Assembly: GCA_022793375.1 (NCBI GenBank)
Contig: JAAWCS010000015.1
Location: 90,684-154,683, forward strand
Source of the DNA: Lachnospiraceae bacterium
GTDB taxonomy: Bacteria > Bacillota > Clostridia > Lachnospirales > Lachnospiraceae
DNA: 64,000 bases
Direction of reading: 5' to 3'
Made by a program: the position numbers and the translations under genes. Below, one piece after another: positions 15,670 to 25,235 of the stretch. The first letter of the stretch is position 1. Every line of letters begins with the position of its first letter. Under the pieces are notes generated by a model. It was not told the DNA's origin, did no database searches, and saw only the letters and a program-made list of their open reading frames with translations.

Positions 15670-17661
15670 TTATCCGTTCTCCTTCTCTGCATGAGCGCCC
15701 AGCGTCCCGGCTTCCATACGCGCCAAAAATTCCTCCTCTGTCAAGATCGGAATCCCGAGTTCCTTCGCCTTTTTGTTCTTGGAGGAATTGGACATACTGT
15801 CGTTGTTGATTAAAAACGTCGTTTTGCCGGTGACGGACCCCGTGGCCTTGCCGCCGCGCTGTTCGATATAGGCTTTCAGCTGGTCACGGTTCGTAAAACG
15901 GTTCAGCGATCCGGTAATCACAAAAACCTGGCCCGCCAGCGACTGGTCGCCGCTTCTCTCCTCTTTGTGAAGCGTTAGATGCAAAAGCACGTTTGCCAGC
16001 GCCTTACGGTTTTTTTCCGCCGCAAAATAAGCGGCAAACGCTTCTGCCAGCACCGGGCCGATCCCGTCCACGGCCGCCAGTTCTTCGCGGTCCGCCGCCA
16101 TGATTTTGTCCAGGTCGTCGTCAAACGCGCGGCAGATCATCCGCGCGTTGGCCGGGCCGATTCCGGCAATCCCCAGACCGTATAAAAGCCGCGGCAGCGT
16201 GGTATGGGCCGCCTTTTCGGCCGCCTGGCACAGATTCTGAAACGACTTTTCGCCAAAGCCCTCCAAATCCACAATCGCTTCCCGGTGATCCTTCAGACAG
16301 AACAAATCCGCCGGCTCGTGCACGGCCCCGATGCCGATCAGCTTTTCCAGCGTGGCCTCCGAAAGCCCGTCGATATTCAGCGCGTCCCGGCTGGCAAACA
16401 GCGCAAAACTCTTGACTTTCTTGGCCTGGCAGTCCGGGTTTGTGCAGTGCAGCGTCTCCGCGTCTCCCTCGGCCCTGATCTTCGTCGGCCCGCCGCAGAC
16501 CGGACAGTGTTCGGGGATCGCCGCCGGGCCGCTGCGGGTTTTATTTTCGGCAATCTGCGGAATAATCATGTTCGCCTTATAGACCGTAATCGCGTCGCCC
16601 TCGCCCAGCGCCAGCTCCTTGAGGATACTTATATTATGCACGCTGGCGCGGCTCACGGTCGTACCTTCCAGCTCCACCGGTTCAAACACCGCCACCGGAT
16701 TGATGAGCCCGGTCCGCGACGGGCTCCACTCGATATAGCGCAGATATGTCTCTCCCATCTCGTCGGCCCACTTAAAAGCAATCGAATGCCGCGGGAATTT
16801 GGCCGTACTTCCCAGCGACTCCCCGTAGGCAATGTCCTCCAGGCACAGCACGAGTCCGTCCGAAGGCACGTCGTTTTTCCCGACCGAGGAGGAAAACCAC
16901 TGCACGGCCTCCCCGACGGTTTTTGCCGTGACCCTCCTGTACTCCACAATGTCAAATCCCTGTGTTTGCAGCCACTGAAACTGGCGCTCTCTCGAATTGT
17001 CAAAGTCCGCCCCCTCGGCCGATACCAGCGAAAAGGCGTAGAAACGCACATGGCGGCCGGCCGTAACCTGGCTGTTTAGCTGGCGCACCGAACCGCTGCA
17101 GAGGTTGCGGGGATTTTTGTAGCGGCTCTCCGCCTCCCCGATTTCTGCATTGATCTTCTCAAAATCCGAATAGCGGATAACGGCTTCGCCCCGCAGCACT
17201 GTCTCCCCGGTATGAGGGATCGTCAGCGGCACATTTTCAAACGTGCGGGCATTGGTCGTCACCACTTCGCCGATCTCGCCGTTGCCGCGTGTCACCGCCT
17301 TAAAAAGCTTTCCCTCCCGATAGGTCAAAACGATTGTCAAACCGTCCAGCTTCCAGGACAAAAGCCCCTCTTTTTCCCCCAGCCACGTTTTCAGCGCTTC
17401 CACTTCCTTTGTCTTATCCAGTGAAAGCATCGTCGCCGCATGGCGTTCTTTCGGCAGTTCGCTGAGCACCTCATAGCCTACCATCGCCGTCGGGCTGCCC
17501 GAAAGCGTCACGCCGGTTTCGCTCTCCAGCTGTTTTAATTCGTCGTACAGACGGTCGTATTCCACATTCGGCATAATCTCCCGGCTCTCCTGATAATAAG
17601 CCCGGGCCGCCCGGTTCAAACGCTCTGTCAACTCCCGCATACGGGCCAGTTTCTGCTCCAT
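15670..17661 (-). CDS. ligA: NAD-dependent DNA ligase
   Basis: A 663-residue LigA of normal length. It has the N-terminal NMN-binding Ia domain, the adenylation motif KLDG (in SWKLDGLTIV) with the nucleophilic Lys, the OB fold, a four-Cys zinc finger (CPVC ... CTNPDC), helix-hairpin-helix repeats with GIGPANARM and GIGPVLAEAF, and a C-terminal BRCT domain (GQVFVITGSLNRFTNRDQLKAYIEQRGGK). It seals nicks in replication and repair. It is separated by 3 bp from the pseudouridine synthase and 1 bp from metA, so all three are co-transcribed although their functions are unrelated. Confidence 0.97.
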   Translation of the reverse strand: MEQKLARMRELTERLNRAARAYYQESREIMPNVEYDRLYDELKQLESETGVTLSGSPTAMVGYEVLSELPKERHAATMLSLDKTKEVEALKTWLGEKEGLLSWKLDGLTIVLTYREGKLFKAVTRGNGEIGEVVTTNARTFENVPLTIPHTGETVLRGEAVIRYSDFEKINAEIGEAESRYKNPRNLCSGSVRQLNSQVTAGRHVRFYAFSLVSAEGADFDNSRERQFQWLQTQGFDIVEYRRVTAKTVGEAVQWFSSSVGKNDVPSDGLVLCLEDIAYGESLGSTAKFPRHSIAFKWADEMGETYLRYIEWSPSRTGLINPVAVFEPVELEGTTVSRASVHNISILKELALGEGDAITVYKANMIIPQIAENKTRSGPAAIPEHCPVCGGPTKIRAEGDAETLHCTNPDCQAKKVKSFALFASRDALNIDGLSEATLEKLIGIGAVHEPADLFCLKDHREAIVDLEGFGEKSFQNLCQAAEKAAHTTLPRLLYGLGIAGIGPANARMICRAFDDDLDKIMAADREELAAVDGIGPVLAEAFAAYFAAEKNRKALANVLLHLTLHKEERSGDQSLAGQVFVITGSLNRFTNRDQLKAYIEQRGGKATGSVTGKTTFLINNDSMSNSSKNKKAKELGIPILTEEEFLARMEAGTLGAHAEKENG

Positions 17662-17664
17662 GCC

Positions 17665-18429
17665 TTACCTTCTTTCTGCTTTAATCGAAGCGCGCTTTTT
17701 GTCCTGTAAAACAAGCCGGCGCAGCTTTTGCTCCTCGTCCGCCGTAAGTTCCCTGTACGCCCCCGGCGCAAGATTTCCCAGACGGATATTTACAATACGC
17801 ACCCGTTTCAGCTTTACCGTCCGATAGCCAAAATATTCGCACATCCGGCGAATCTGGCGGTTCAGCCCCTGCGTCAATATAATTCGAAAGGTGTTTCGTC
17901 CGACGCGCTTTACCTGGCAGGGTTTCGTTACCGTTTCCAAAATCGGCACGCCGGCCGCCATCCCGCGCAAAAATTCTTCGGTCACCGGTTTGTCCGTCTC
18001 CACCAAATATTCTTTTTCATGGCCGTTGCGCGCCCGCAGCAGCGCGTCCATCAAAAGGCCGTCGTTGGTCAGAAGCAGCAGCCCTTCGGAATCCTTATCC
18101 AGCCGCCCGGCCGGGTATACGCGCAGCGGGTATCTTACAAGTTCCACAACATTGGGCGCTCTGTCCTTTTCGCTGGTCGTACAAACGACGCCAGGCGGCT
18201 TATGGACAGCCAGGATTACCTTTTTTTTCTGCACACGGACCGGCCGGCCATCCACCGCGACCCGTTCATGCCCCCGTATCTTCTGGCCGGGAAGCGCCGG
18301 CCGGCCGTCTACCGTTACGCGCCCCGACTCAGCCAGATGGTCGGCCTCCCTGCGGGAGCAGACGCCGGCCTCGCTCAAAAAGCGGTTGAGCCGTATTTCC
18401 TCAGCATTCTTTTCTTTCTTCTCAGGCAT
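17665..18429 (-). CDS. rRNA pseudouridine synthase (RluF/RsuA type)
   Basis: A 254-residue enzyme with an N-terminal S4 RNA-binding domain (IRLNRFLSEAGVCSRREADHLAESGRVTVDG) and a catalytic domain with the Asp in PAGRLDKDSEGLLLLTNDG, followed by GLNRQIRRMCEYFGY. The QIRRM and KLKRVRI blocks point to the RluF/RluB group that modifies 23S rRNA uridines near the peptidyl transferase centre. The ATG overlaps the end of ccsA by 8 bp. Exact target base cannot be told from sequence. Confidence 0.9.
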   Translation of the reverse strand: MPEKKEKNAEEIRLNRFLSEAGVCSRREADHLAESGRVTVDGRPALPGQKIRGHERVAVDGRPVRVQKKKVILAVHKPPGVVCTTSEKDRAPNVVELVRYPLRVYPAGRLDKDSEGLLLLTNDGLLMDALLRARNGHEKEYLVETDKPVTEEFLRGMAAGVPILETVTKPCQVKRVGRNTFRIILTQGLNRQIRRMCEYFGYRTVKLKRVRIVNIRLGNLAPGAYRELTADEEQKLRRLVLQDKKRASIKAERR

Positions 18430-19252
18430 AGCTGTGAATCCCCGGAATCAAAGTATTTACGCCAATGTACGTAAAAACGACGCAGAGAAACCCGATCACG
18501 GCAAACCAGGCCGCCTTTTTGCCCCTCCAGCCCCGGTTTAACCGCACATGCAGATACATCGCATAGATAATCCACGTAACAAGCGACCAGGTTTCCTTAG
18601 GATCCCACGACCAGTAGCGCCCCCAGGCCCGCTCAGCCCAGATCGCCCCGGTGACGATTACCAGCGTCAAAAACAGAAATCCCAGAGAAACGGCCCGGTA
18701 ACTGATCTGATCCAATCGTTCCCGGTCAGGCAGTTCACGCTGATGGAACGCATCCTCCCCCATACGCCCGCGAAACAGATAGACCATCGACACGCCGAAG
18801 GCCACGCCAAAGGCTCCATAGGAGATAATGGCGGTGGAAACATGGATCGCCAGCCAGTTGCTGCGCAGCGCCGGCATCAGTTCCCGCACCTCCCGGCTCT
18901 GCATCGCCGCATAACCGATGATTACAAACACCACCGGCGCCACAAAAGCGCCCAGCGCCCGGAAGCGGTACTTTCTCATAAAAATCAGATAGCACAGGGA
19001 AATTCCCCAGGCAAAACTGGTCGCAAACTCATACTGGTTGGTAAAGGGCAGCCGCCCGGCTCCCACGCCGCGTGTTACAAGCGCCAGCGTATGCACCGCA
19101 AACGCCGCCGTAAAAATCCCGCCAGCCAGGCGGCCGGCGCTTTCCTTTTTTACTGCCAAAAACACAAAATACAGCACGGCCGCCGCCAGATACGCGGCTA
19201 CGGCAATCGTAAACATCCAGTTTTCCGTCTGCAAAAACATCTCCGCCGTCAT
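18422..19252 (-). CDS. ccsA: Cytochrome c biogenesis protein CcsA/ResC
   Basis: A 276-residue, roughly eight-helix membrane protein of cytochrome c maturation system II. It has the haem-handling WWD block WGRYWSWDPKETWSLVTW and conserved His residues (IHVSTAIISYGAF). With ResB it moves haem across the membrane and attaches it to CxxCH motifs. It overlaps resB by 4 bp and sits two genes downstream of a penta-haem cytochrome, the obvious client. Confidence 0.92.
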   Translation of the reverse strand: MTAEMFLQTENWMFTIAVAAYLAAAVLYFVFLAVKKESAGRLAGGIFTAAFAVHTLALVTRGVGAGRLPFTNQYEFATSFAWGISLCYLIFMRKYRFRALGAFVAPVVFVIIGYAAMQSREVRELMPALRSNWLAIHVSTAIISYGAFGVAFGVSMVYLFRGRMGEDAFHQRELPDRERLDQISYRAVSLGFLFLTLVIVTGAIWAERAWGRYWSWDPKETWSLVTWIIYAMYLHVRLNRGWRGKKAAWFAVIGFLCVVFTYIGVNTLIPGIHSYA

Positions 19253-20313
19253 GGTTTTTCATCTCCTTTTTGATTTTGCCCGCCTTCCTTTTTCGGCCGC
19301 AGATAAAAACACAGCGGCAGCGACACAAGAATCGTCAGACCGCCCAGCGCCGCCAGCCAGCGAAACGGATCGCGGATCACCTGAATCAGCGTATACGGCT
19401 GCGGATCGTGAAATACAAAGCGGTATGGCTCTGCCACAATCTCGTGGCCGATCCCGACTACGTCGCTGGCTATCAGTTCCCCGTCGTAATACAGCAAAAA
19501 CGAAGCGCAGGGATTGTCAAGCCGGGCGCTCTGGGTTACGGGGCCTTCCTCCGTATAGGCAAAATCCGGATAAAACTTTGCAAAGACCAGCGACAGTTCC
19601 GGCATCGAAGCCGGCGAGAGCATCTCTCCCACGCACAGAAGCAGGCTTTCCTCCGGCACGCCGTCTTTCTCTACTTCTACCTGGCAGGCCCAATCCGTGG
19701 AATTCTGGTACAATTTAAGGCCAAAAGCGCTAAAAGGCGCGTTTACCTGCGCTGTCCCCGACTGCTGCTGTCCGCTTTCCCGGTTCCATACCGTAAGCTC
19801 TGCCGTATATTGTTCTACCGTCTCATCCTCCCGCAGATCGATCCGAAAATCATCGATGCGTACCGTGTAATCCGTTCCCTCGATCTCCTGCGTTTCACCC
19901 GGTACGCCGTAAAAATACGTTTCCAGGCCAAAACGCTGCCCCAGGGCAAAGCCGGCGATCAAAAGAAGCATCCCCACATGGCACAGCCAGGGACCCCACG
20001 CCCTCGCGCTGCCGCGCCGCAGATTTGTTTTAAAACGCACAACGCTGCACAGCGCCAGATTCAGGCACAAAAGACCGGTCAGCAACAAAAACCACCAGCA
20101 GCCAAACACCCGGTCCAGCCCGATCGCCTGTATGACGCGGGCCGCCCCGGCCCCATAAGCCGCCGTATAGTACGCGGGAATCTGGTTCTGCAAAATCAGG
20201 CTTCCCGCCACGCAGGCCGCCGCGATCAGGATTAACAGCGCAATGCCCAGCTTCATCGAATGGAAAAGTCCCCATATTTTTTGGAACGGACTGTGTTTAT
20301 TCATCCTACGCAT
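19249..20313 (-). CDS. resB: Cytochrome c biogenesis protein ResB
   Basis: A 354-residue ResB-like protein: three N-terminal membrane helices (KLGIALLILIAAACVAGSLI, WWFLLLTGLLCLNLALCSVV, LCHVGMLLLIAGFALGQRFGLET), a large outer domain and a last helix (WLAALGGLTILVSLPLCFYL). Partner of CcsA in haem delivery. The start is either the ATG at 20313 or MNKHSPF at 20304; AAAGGAG is 3 or 12 nt away, so the choice is open. A 10-bp perfect hairpin lies in the 73-bp gap after nrfA. Confidence 0.88.
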   Translation of the reverse strand: MRRMNKHSPFQKIWGLFHSMKLGIALLILIAAACVAGSLILQNQIPAYYTAAYGAGAARVIQAIGLDRVFGCWWFLLLTGLLCLNLALCSVVRFKTNLRRGSARAWGPWLCHVGMLLLIAGFALGQRFGLETYFYGVPGETQEIEGTDYTVRIDDFRIDLREDETVEQYTAELTVWNRESGQQQSGTAQVNAPFSAFGLKLYQNSTDWACQVEVEKDGVPEESLLLCVGEMLSPASMPELSLVFAKFYPDFAYTEEGPVTQSARLDNPCASFLLYYDGELIASDVVGIGHEIVAEPYRFVFHDPQPYTLIQVIRDPFRWLAALGGLTILVSLPLCFYLRPKKEGGQNQKGDEKP

Positions 20314-20336
20314 TTACTCCTTTTTTGTCGACAATA

Positions 20337-20359
20337 CGCCGCAGAGAAACTCTGCGGCG
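20337..20359 (-). other. Intercistronic hairpin between nrfA and resB
   Basis: Perfect 10-bp stem CGCCGCAGAG/CTCTGCGGCG with a 3-nt loop and no U tract. It may stabilise the nrfA mRNA or dampen resB expression. Confidence 0.6.
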
Positions 20360-20386
20360 CATCTTCTGCTCAAAAGAAAGCCCTCT

Positions 20387-21730
20387 TTACTTAAACATGC
20401 CCATTGCTTCGGCGCAGAGCGTCTCCGCCTGATCCAGGCAGTAATTCGACAGCTTGGAATTGTGAGCGCCCTCGCTGTTTTCTACAAAGACGAAATCCCA
20501 GTAGAACTGCGCGTCGCGGTTGACCGCGCGGATCGCATCCAGTTCCTCCTCGGTATAGTCGCCGGACTCCACTGCCGCAGCCAGCGCCTCCGTCAGCGCT
20601 ACCAGATCGTCGGCAATCTTAATCGTGCGGCCCTCCACCTGCTCCTGGATCTCGCGGACAAACTCCACCGTCTCTTTCAGCTGCACGCCGTCGTGGCAGG
20701 TCTTGCAGCTGTTCTCGATCAGGGCTTCGTTCTGCAGCGGGCTGGTCCACTCATGACTGCTGTATGTAACGCCGGTCTCCGATTCCACCTTGCCCATATG
20801 GCAGTCCGCGCAGGTCTCGCCGGTCGTCTTTAAGAAGCTGTCCTGACCCATGTAGGTCTCAAACTCCGGATGCTGTACCTTGATCATCTTTGTGCCGGTA
20901 CGGGGGTTTGTGTAGTCCGCAAAGCCCATCTCGTTGTAATACGCGAGGATCGCGTCGGGATGCATGGCGTCGATTCCATTGTAAGGAAGCGTCGTCGCCT
21001 TGGTCTCCGGGTCAAAGTAATACTCGTTGTGGCACTGTGCGCAGGACAGCACGTCCGGATCCACATTGCCGATCTCCGAACCCATCGCGTCCGTAAGGTA
21101 CTGATGCGTCACAACCAGTTTGCCCGTATTCGCTTCGTTGCCATGGCAGTTGTAGCAGCTGACCGGCTCGTCGATCTGCGCCATCACCTCGTCAAACTCC
21201 AGCTTGTAGGCTTCCACGCCGGTCGCGTTTACCAGCGCGGTATAGTCCGGCGTCTTGCAGGTCAAGCAATTGGCCAGCGGATGGGGACGTCCCGTCGCCT
21301 GTATATCCTCCAAGGTATATACATGGCCCCTGGCACTGTTGTAATACTGGTTAAAAGCCATGCCTTCATACAGGATGGCAATCTGCGGATACTCCTTTAC
21401 ATGGTCGATGCTCTCGGAATTGTCCGCGTTCGCCATATAAGACGCATAAATCTCAGGGAACATCTCCGACCACTCTTCGGCCGTAATCACGCCGTTTTCC
21501 CGCGAAGCAACCGGCAAAGTAACCGTAACGCTGCCGGGCGTTTCCGCCGGCACCGTGGTCTCAGGGGCCGTGGTCTCAGGGGCCGTGGTCTCAGGAGCCG
21601 CTGTCTCGGCTGTTGTCGCGGCAGGTGTGCCGGCTGCCCCATCCGTCGTACCGGTGTCCGCCGCATTTGAGCAAGCGCCAAGACACAATGCGGATACGGC
21701 CATCCAGCAAAGAACTCTCTTAATCCTCAT
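20387..21730 (-). CDS. nrfA: Penta-haem ammonia-forming nitrite reductase, lipoprotein form
   Basis: A 447-residue cytochrome c552 that reduces nitrite to ammonium with six electrons. Haem sites in order are CLTCK (the catalytic haem with Lys in place of His), CYNCH, CAQCH, CADCH and CKTCH, followed by the NrfA C-terminal helices with RDAQFYWDFVFVENSEGAHNS. The start is the ATG at 21730 (MRIKRVLCWMAVSALCLGACSN), which gives a lipoprotein signal with lipobox LGAC; the track adds 42 spurious residues. A PETTAPETT linker tethers it outside the membrane. Usual Gram-negative NrfA is periplasmic and soluble. No nrfH-like quinol oxidase gene is next to it; resB and ccsA follow. Confidence 0.93.
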   Translation of the reverse strand: MRIKRVLCWMAVSALCLGACSNAADTGTTDGAAGTPAATTAETAAPETTAPETTAPETTVPAETPGSVTVTLPVASRENGVITAEEWSEMFPEIYASYMANADNSESIDHVKEYPQIAILYEGMAFNQYYNSARGHVYTLEDIQATGRPHPLANCLTCKTPDYTALVNATGVEAYKLEFDEVMAQIDEPVSCYNCHGNEANTGKLVVTHQYLTDAMGSEIGNVDPDVLSCAQCHNEYYFDPETKATTLPYNGIDAMHPDAILAYYNEMGFADYTNPRTGTKMIKVQHPEFETYMGQDSFLKTTGETCADCHMGKVESETGVTYSSHEWTSPLQNEALIENSCKTCHDGVQLKETVEFVREIQEQVEGRTIKIADDLVALTEALAAAVESGDYTEEELDAIRAVNRDAQFYWDFVFVENSEGAHNSKLSNYCLDQAETLCAEAMGMFK

Positions 21731-21777
21731 TTCCTCTCCTCCTCTCTTTTTGGCAGACATTAAGCCTCCCTGCCTAA

Positions 21778-21806
21778 AGAATATCATACCGATGCCGTAT
21801 ATGCAA
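21778..21806 (-). promoter_or_regulatory. nrfA operon promoter
   Basis: Minus strand TTGCAT (21801-21806), 17 nt, TATTCT (21778-21783), inside the last codons of ppk. Confidence 0.55.
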
Positions 21807-23874
21807 CACTTTTTTTCTCCGGCCGTCCCTCCTTTCCTTCGCGCGCCATCCGGCAAAGATATGCCTGCGCATCCAGCGGCCGTTCCCCTTCTTTTATTTC
21901 CCGCCGCCGGTACGTACCGTCGCTTTGCTGTTCCCAGCTGTTTTGATTATCGGAAAGCAGGAGGGCAAACAAATTTTTCAGCCGCTGCCGGCAGGCCGTA
22001 TCCAGGACCGGCATCAGCACCTCCACCCGGCGCAGCGTATTGCGGGTCATTAAATCCGCCGACCCCATATAAACCGTCTGTTCCTCGCCGCAGCCAAAGA
22101 AATACAGCCTTGAATGTTCCAGAAACCGTCCCACGATGCTGATTACGCGGATTCTCTGCGTATATCCCGCAATCCCGCCCACCAGACAGCAGCTGCCCCG
22201 CACCAGAAGATCTACCTGCACGCCGTCCTTTGCCGCCTGCATCAGCGCGCAGATGAGCCTTTTATCGGTGAGGGCGTTCATCTTCATGCCAATGTACGCA
22301 GGCCGTCCGGCGGCGGCGGCGGCCCGCTGCTCTTCGATCCGGACTAGCAGCTGTTCCTGCAAGCCGCGTGGCGCTGTCAAAAGCAGACGGCAGCCGGCGG
22401 GCGGTTCTCCCAGACACAGGTGGTTAAAAATCCGGCTGACTTCCCCGCCGACCGCTTCCCTGGCCGTGATATACGACAGATCGGTATACTGCCCCGCCGT
22501 GCGCTCGTTGTAATTGCCCGTGCCGATCTGCGTCAGATAACAGATCCGTCCCCCGCGTCTGGCGGTAATCAGGCACAGCTTGCAGTGTACCTTGCGTCCC
22601 TCCAGACCGTAAAGGACCCGGCAGCCCGCCTCCTGCAGGCGTCTGGACCATTCGATGTTGTTTTCTTCGTCAAAACGGGCCCCCAATTCTAAGAGCGCCA
22701 GCACCTCCTTGCCGTTTTCGGCCGCCTGTGTCAAAATATCCACAATCTTACTGTCCTTTGCCAGCCGATACAGCGTTATTTTAATCGAAACCACCTCCGG
22801 GTCCGAAGCCGCCTCCTCCAAAAGCTGCAAAAAAGGCCGGATGCTCTCATAGGGATACGACAAAAGAACATCCCTCTCTTTCAACCGTTGGCATAGTTCA
22901 CGGCCCGTTGTGCCGTCCAGCGCCCTCTGTGGCAGAAAACGAGGAAAAAAAAGCGCCGGATTTTTTTGCAGGAGGTGACGTATATCCTCAAAAAAGGACA
23001 GTTCCCGCGGCGTCTGACAGCGGTAGACCTCCTCCTTGCCAATCCCCAGGTAACGGCAGAGCACGGACATGGTACCCGACGGCAGGCTGCCCCTCAGTTC
23101 CATCCGCACCGGCTGCCGGCGGCCCCGGCGGCGCAGCAGCTTTTCCATTGTCTCGCGGTAATCCCCCTCCTCCGCGCATTCCTCCGCATCCAGGTCCGCG
23201 TTGCGGGTAATCCGGATCAAAGCCAGCCCTTTGACACGATAATTTTCAAACACGGACGACGCGTAGTGCAAAATCAACTCCTCCGCCAGCACATAGCATC
23301 CCGGCAGCCCGTCCACCGCCAGCAGCCGTTTGAAAAACCGGCTGAAGCAGGCAATCAGGCCCAGCTTGCCGCTGCCGCCGCGCGTCTCCAGACTCACGGC
23401 CGCGTACAGGCCGCCGCCGCTTAAAAAAGGGAACGGCTGCCGCTTTCCCACGACCTGCGGTGAAAGCAGCGGCCGAATCTCTCTTTGAAAATATTCTTGT
23501 AAAATCGGTTCCTGCCCGGGCGCAAGCCGCGAAAAATCCACAAGCCGCACGCCCTGCCCGATCAGCCGATCCGTCAGTTCCAGGTAGCAGCGGTCCCGCC
23601 GCTTTTCCAGCCGGCGCACACGCGCGGCAATCGCTTCCAGCTGTTCCCGCGGCGTCCTGTGCGTTTTATTCTCCCGCATCTCGGGATCTTCTCTCTCCAA
23701 GTCGGTCAGAGCGCCCACGCGCACCATAAAAAATTCATCCTGGTTGCTTTCAAATACCGACAGAAAAAACAGCCGCTCGCAAAGCGGGACTTGTTCCTCC
23801 TCCGCTTTCTCCAGGACTCGTTCATTAAACGCAAGCCAGGATAACTCCCGATTTTCAAAACCCTTCTGTCCCAT
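21784..23874 (-). CDS. ppk1: Polyphosphate kinase 1
   Basis: A 696-residue Ppk1, starting at MGQKGFENRELSWLAFNERVLEKA (ATG at 23874, the family start), not the track start 11 codons earlier. It builds polyphosphate from ATP. Visible family blocks: SVFESNQDEFFMVRVG, KITLYRLAKDSKIVDIL, the phospho-accepting His in GRKVHCKLCLI, and the second active-site His in LEHSRLYFFGCG. The C-terminus is Lys/Arg/Glu rich. Transcribed toward nrfA, whose promoter overlaps its 3' end, but no functional link is evident. Confidence 0.95.
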   Translation of the reverse strand: MGQKGFENRELSWLAFNERVLEKAEEEQVPLCERLFFLSVFESNQDEFFMVRVGALTDLEREDPEMRENKTHRTPREQLEAIAARVRRLEKRRDRCYLELTDRLIGQGVRLVDFSRLAPGQEPILQEYFQREIRPLLSPQVVGKRQPFPFLSGGGLYAAVSLETRGGSGKLGLIACFSRFFKRLLAVDGLPGCYVLAEELILHYASSVFENYRVKGLALIRITRNADLDAEECAEEGDYRETMEKLLRRRGRRQPVRMELRGSLPSGTMSVLCRYLGIGKEEVYRCQTPRELSFFEDIRHLLQKNPALFFPRFLPQRALDGTTGRELCQRLKERDVLLSYPYESIRPFLQLLEEAASDPEVVSIKITLYRLAKDSKIVDILTQAAENGKEVLALLELGARFDEENNIEWSRRLQEAGCRVLYGLEGRKVHCKLCLITARRGGRICYLTQIGTGNYNERTAGQYTDLSYITAREAVGGEVSRIFNHLCLGEPPAGCRLLLTAPRGLQEQLLVRIEEQRAAAAAGRPAYIGMKMNALTDKRLICALMQAAKDGVQVDLLVRGSCCLVGGIAGYTQRIRVISIVGRFLEHSRLYFFGCGEEQTVYMGSADLMTRNTLRRVEVLMPVLDTACRQRLKNLFALLLSDNQNSWEQQSDGTYRRREIKEGERPLDAQAYLCRMAREGKEGRPEKKSVAYTASV

Positions 23875-23957
23875 GTTCCCTCTTCCCTGCCGCATTTTTG
23901 CCGGCAAAGGCTTCGTATGCTTAGTTTGCGCAAAAAGAGGGCGATTATGTTTCAGGG

Positions 23958-23993
23958 TTCAAAAAAAGCCGCGCCGAAACCGGCGCAGCCTTT
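23958..23993 (-). terminator. Terminator after the glycosyltransferase gene
   Basis: Minus-strand stem GGCTGCGCCG-GTTT-CGGCGCGGCT followed by six or more T residues. Confidence 0.85.
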
Positions 23994-24030
23994 TCTTCTA
24001 TATATATAAGCCCATGAAAGACCCGGGCAT

Positions 24031-25140
24031 TCAGCCGTTTAAAAAGCTGGTCACCGCCTGGCGCAGCAAGGCAACTTCACGGCGGCCAAATCTTCTCTTG
24101 GCCTGCCCAAGCGGCATCGCCACCGGCACCGGCTCCATCAGATGGCGGTATTCTCTCGCCAGCTGCCAGCCTACGCTCTCAATGCTGCGCTCCCGCGCCA
24201 CCTCATAACCGGCCGCCAGTACTTTGGGCAGCTCCTGTCTAAGCGCCCCCTCCAGTATCCCGGTCAGCTTTGCGGCAAATCCCTCCAGATCCTGAGCTTT
24301 ATGCACCTGACGGCCATCCGCCAGCCAGTCCTCGTAAATCGGGATATCGCGTACCAGCACCGGGCACTTCATGGCCAGGGCTTCCAGAAGCACGATGCCT
24401 TCCGTCTCCTCTTTTGTCAAAAACAGGAACACATCGCTGCCGCTGTAGGCGTCCCGCAGCTCTTCCTTGCAGATATAACCCGGAAAATGCAGGTTCGGCA
24501 GCTCTGTTTTCAGCGCTTCTTTGATGTGCGGCGGAATCATCGGTACGTCCAGGTCGCCGAACCAGATAAACTGATACCGGGGAAGCCGTTTAGCCAATTC
24601 GATAAAATCCATAATCCCCTTGCGGTCGATCGGCAGGCCCACGGACAGCACCACCTTATCCTCTGCCGTAAAACCGTATTTTTCGCGGAACGCGCGCCCG
24701 GCTTCCTCGTCTCTTTGGTAGAAAGACAGGTCAATGCCGTTGGAAACGCTGACCACCGGACGGCCCGTGTTATAATTGTCGATCAGTTTCTTCGCATAGG
24801 GCGTGGGGGCCACGATCACATCCCCCTGGCGGTAGCACAGTGTCAGCCATTTTTTGAACAGCGGAGCTACCAGATTAGATCCGACAAAAGAATTACGAAA
24901 ATCTTCTTCGGTCGAATGCCCGTGATAGACGACCTTTTTGCCCATCCGATGCGCTTTGCGGCTCAGAAGAAAGGAGCCGGGAAAAATCGTATTGATATGA
25001 GCAATATCCCAATCGTCATCGATATCTGTCGTGTATTCAACCTGGTTCTGGGACAGGGCCTCTTTCTGATGATAAATAGCCCGCCCGACGCCGCTGCGCT
25101 CGATCAAGTGCTGAGAGCCGGAGTACAACAAAACTTTCAT
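24031..25140 (-). CDS. Glycosyltransferase family 4
   Basis: A 369-residue GT-B enzyme. The N-terminal half has SGVGRAIYHQ and HGHSTEEDFRNSF; the C-terminal half has VSNGIDLSFYQRD, VGLPIDRKG and the EX7E-like ETEGIVLLEALAM for the nucleotide sugar. The acceptor is probably a lipid such as diacylglycerol, as in related Firmicute enzymes, but this is inferred. The ATG follows directly on the AAAGGAGGAAAG end of a 52-bp repeat, which provides its ribosome binding site. The VTT membrane protein gene lies upstream in the same operon. Confidence 0.85.
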   Translation of the reverse strand: MKVLLYSGSQHLIERSGVGRAIYHQKEALSQNQVEYTTDIDDDWDIAHINTIFPGSFLLSRKAHRMGKKVVYHGHSTEEDFRNSFVGSNLVAPLFKKWLTLCYRQGDVIVAPTPYAKKLIDNYNTGRPVVSVSNGIDLSFYQRDEEAGRAFREKYGFTAEDKVVLSVGLPIDRKGIMDFIELAKRLPRYQFIWFGDLDVPMIPPHIKEALKTELPNLHFPGYICKEELRDAYSGSDVFLFLTKEETEGIVLLEALAMKCPVLVRDIPIYEDWLADGRQVHKAQDLEGFAAKLTGILEGALRQELPKVLAAGYEVARERSIESVGWQLAREYRHLMEPVPVAMPLGQAKRRFGRREVALLRQAVTSFLNG

Positions 25141-25144
25141 CTTT

Positions 25145-25230
25145 CCTCCTTTTTGCCCGTGTTCTCAGGGCATAATGGGACACCCTTGCGGTGTTTCCTC
25201 CTTTTTGCCCGTGTTCTCAGGGCATAATGG
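25145..25230 (-). repeat. 52-bp two-hairpin repeat, locus 3 (one full and one partial unit)
   Basis: Fills the whole gap between the VTT gene stop and the glycosyltransferase start. Full unit 25145-25196 (ACACCGCAAGGGTGT ... GCCCTGAGAACACGGGC AAAAAGGAGGA) plus a 5'-truncated unit 25197-25230 that begins 6 nt after the VTT stop codon. Confidence 0.9.
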
Positions 25231-25235
25231 TGCGA

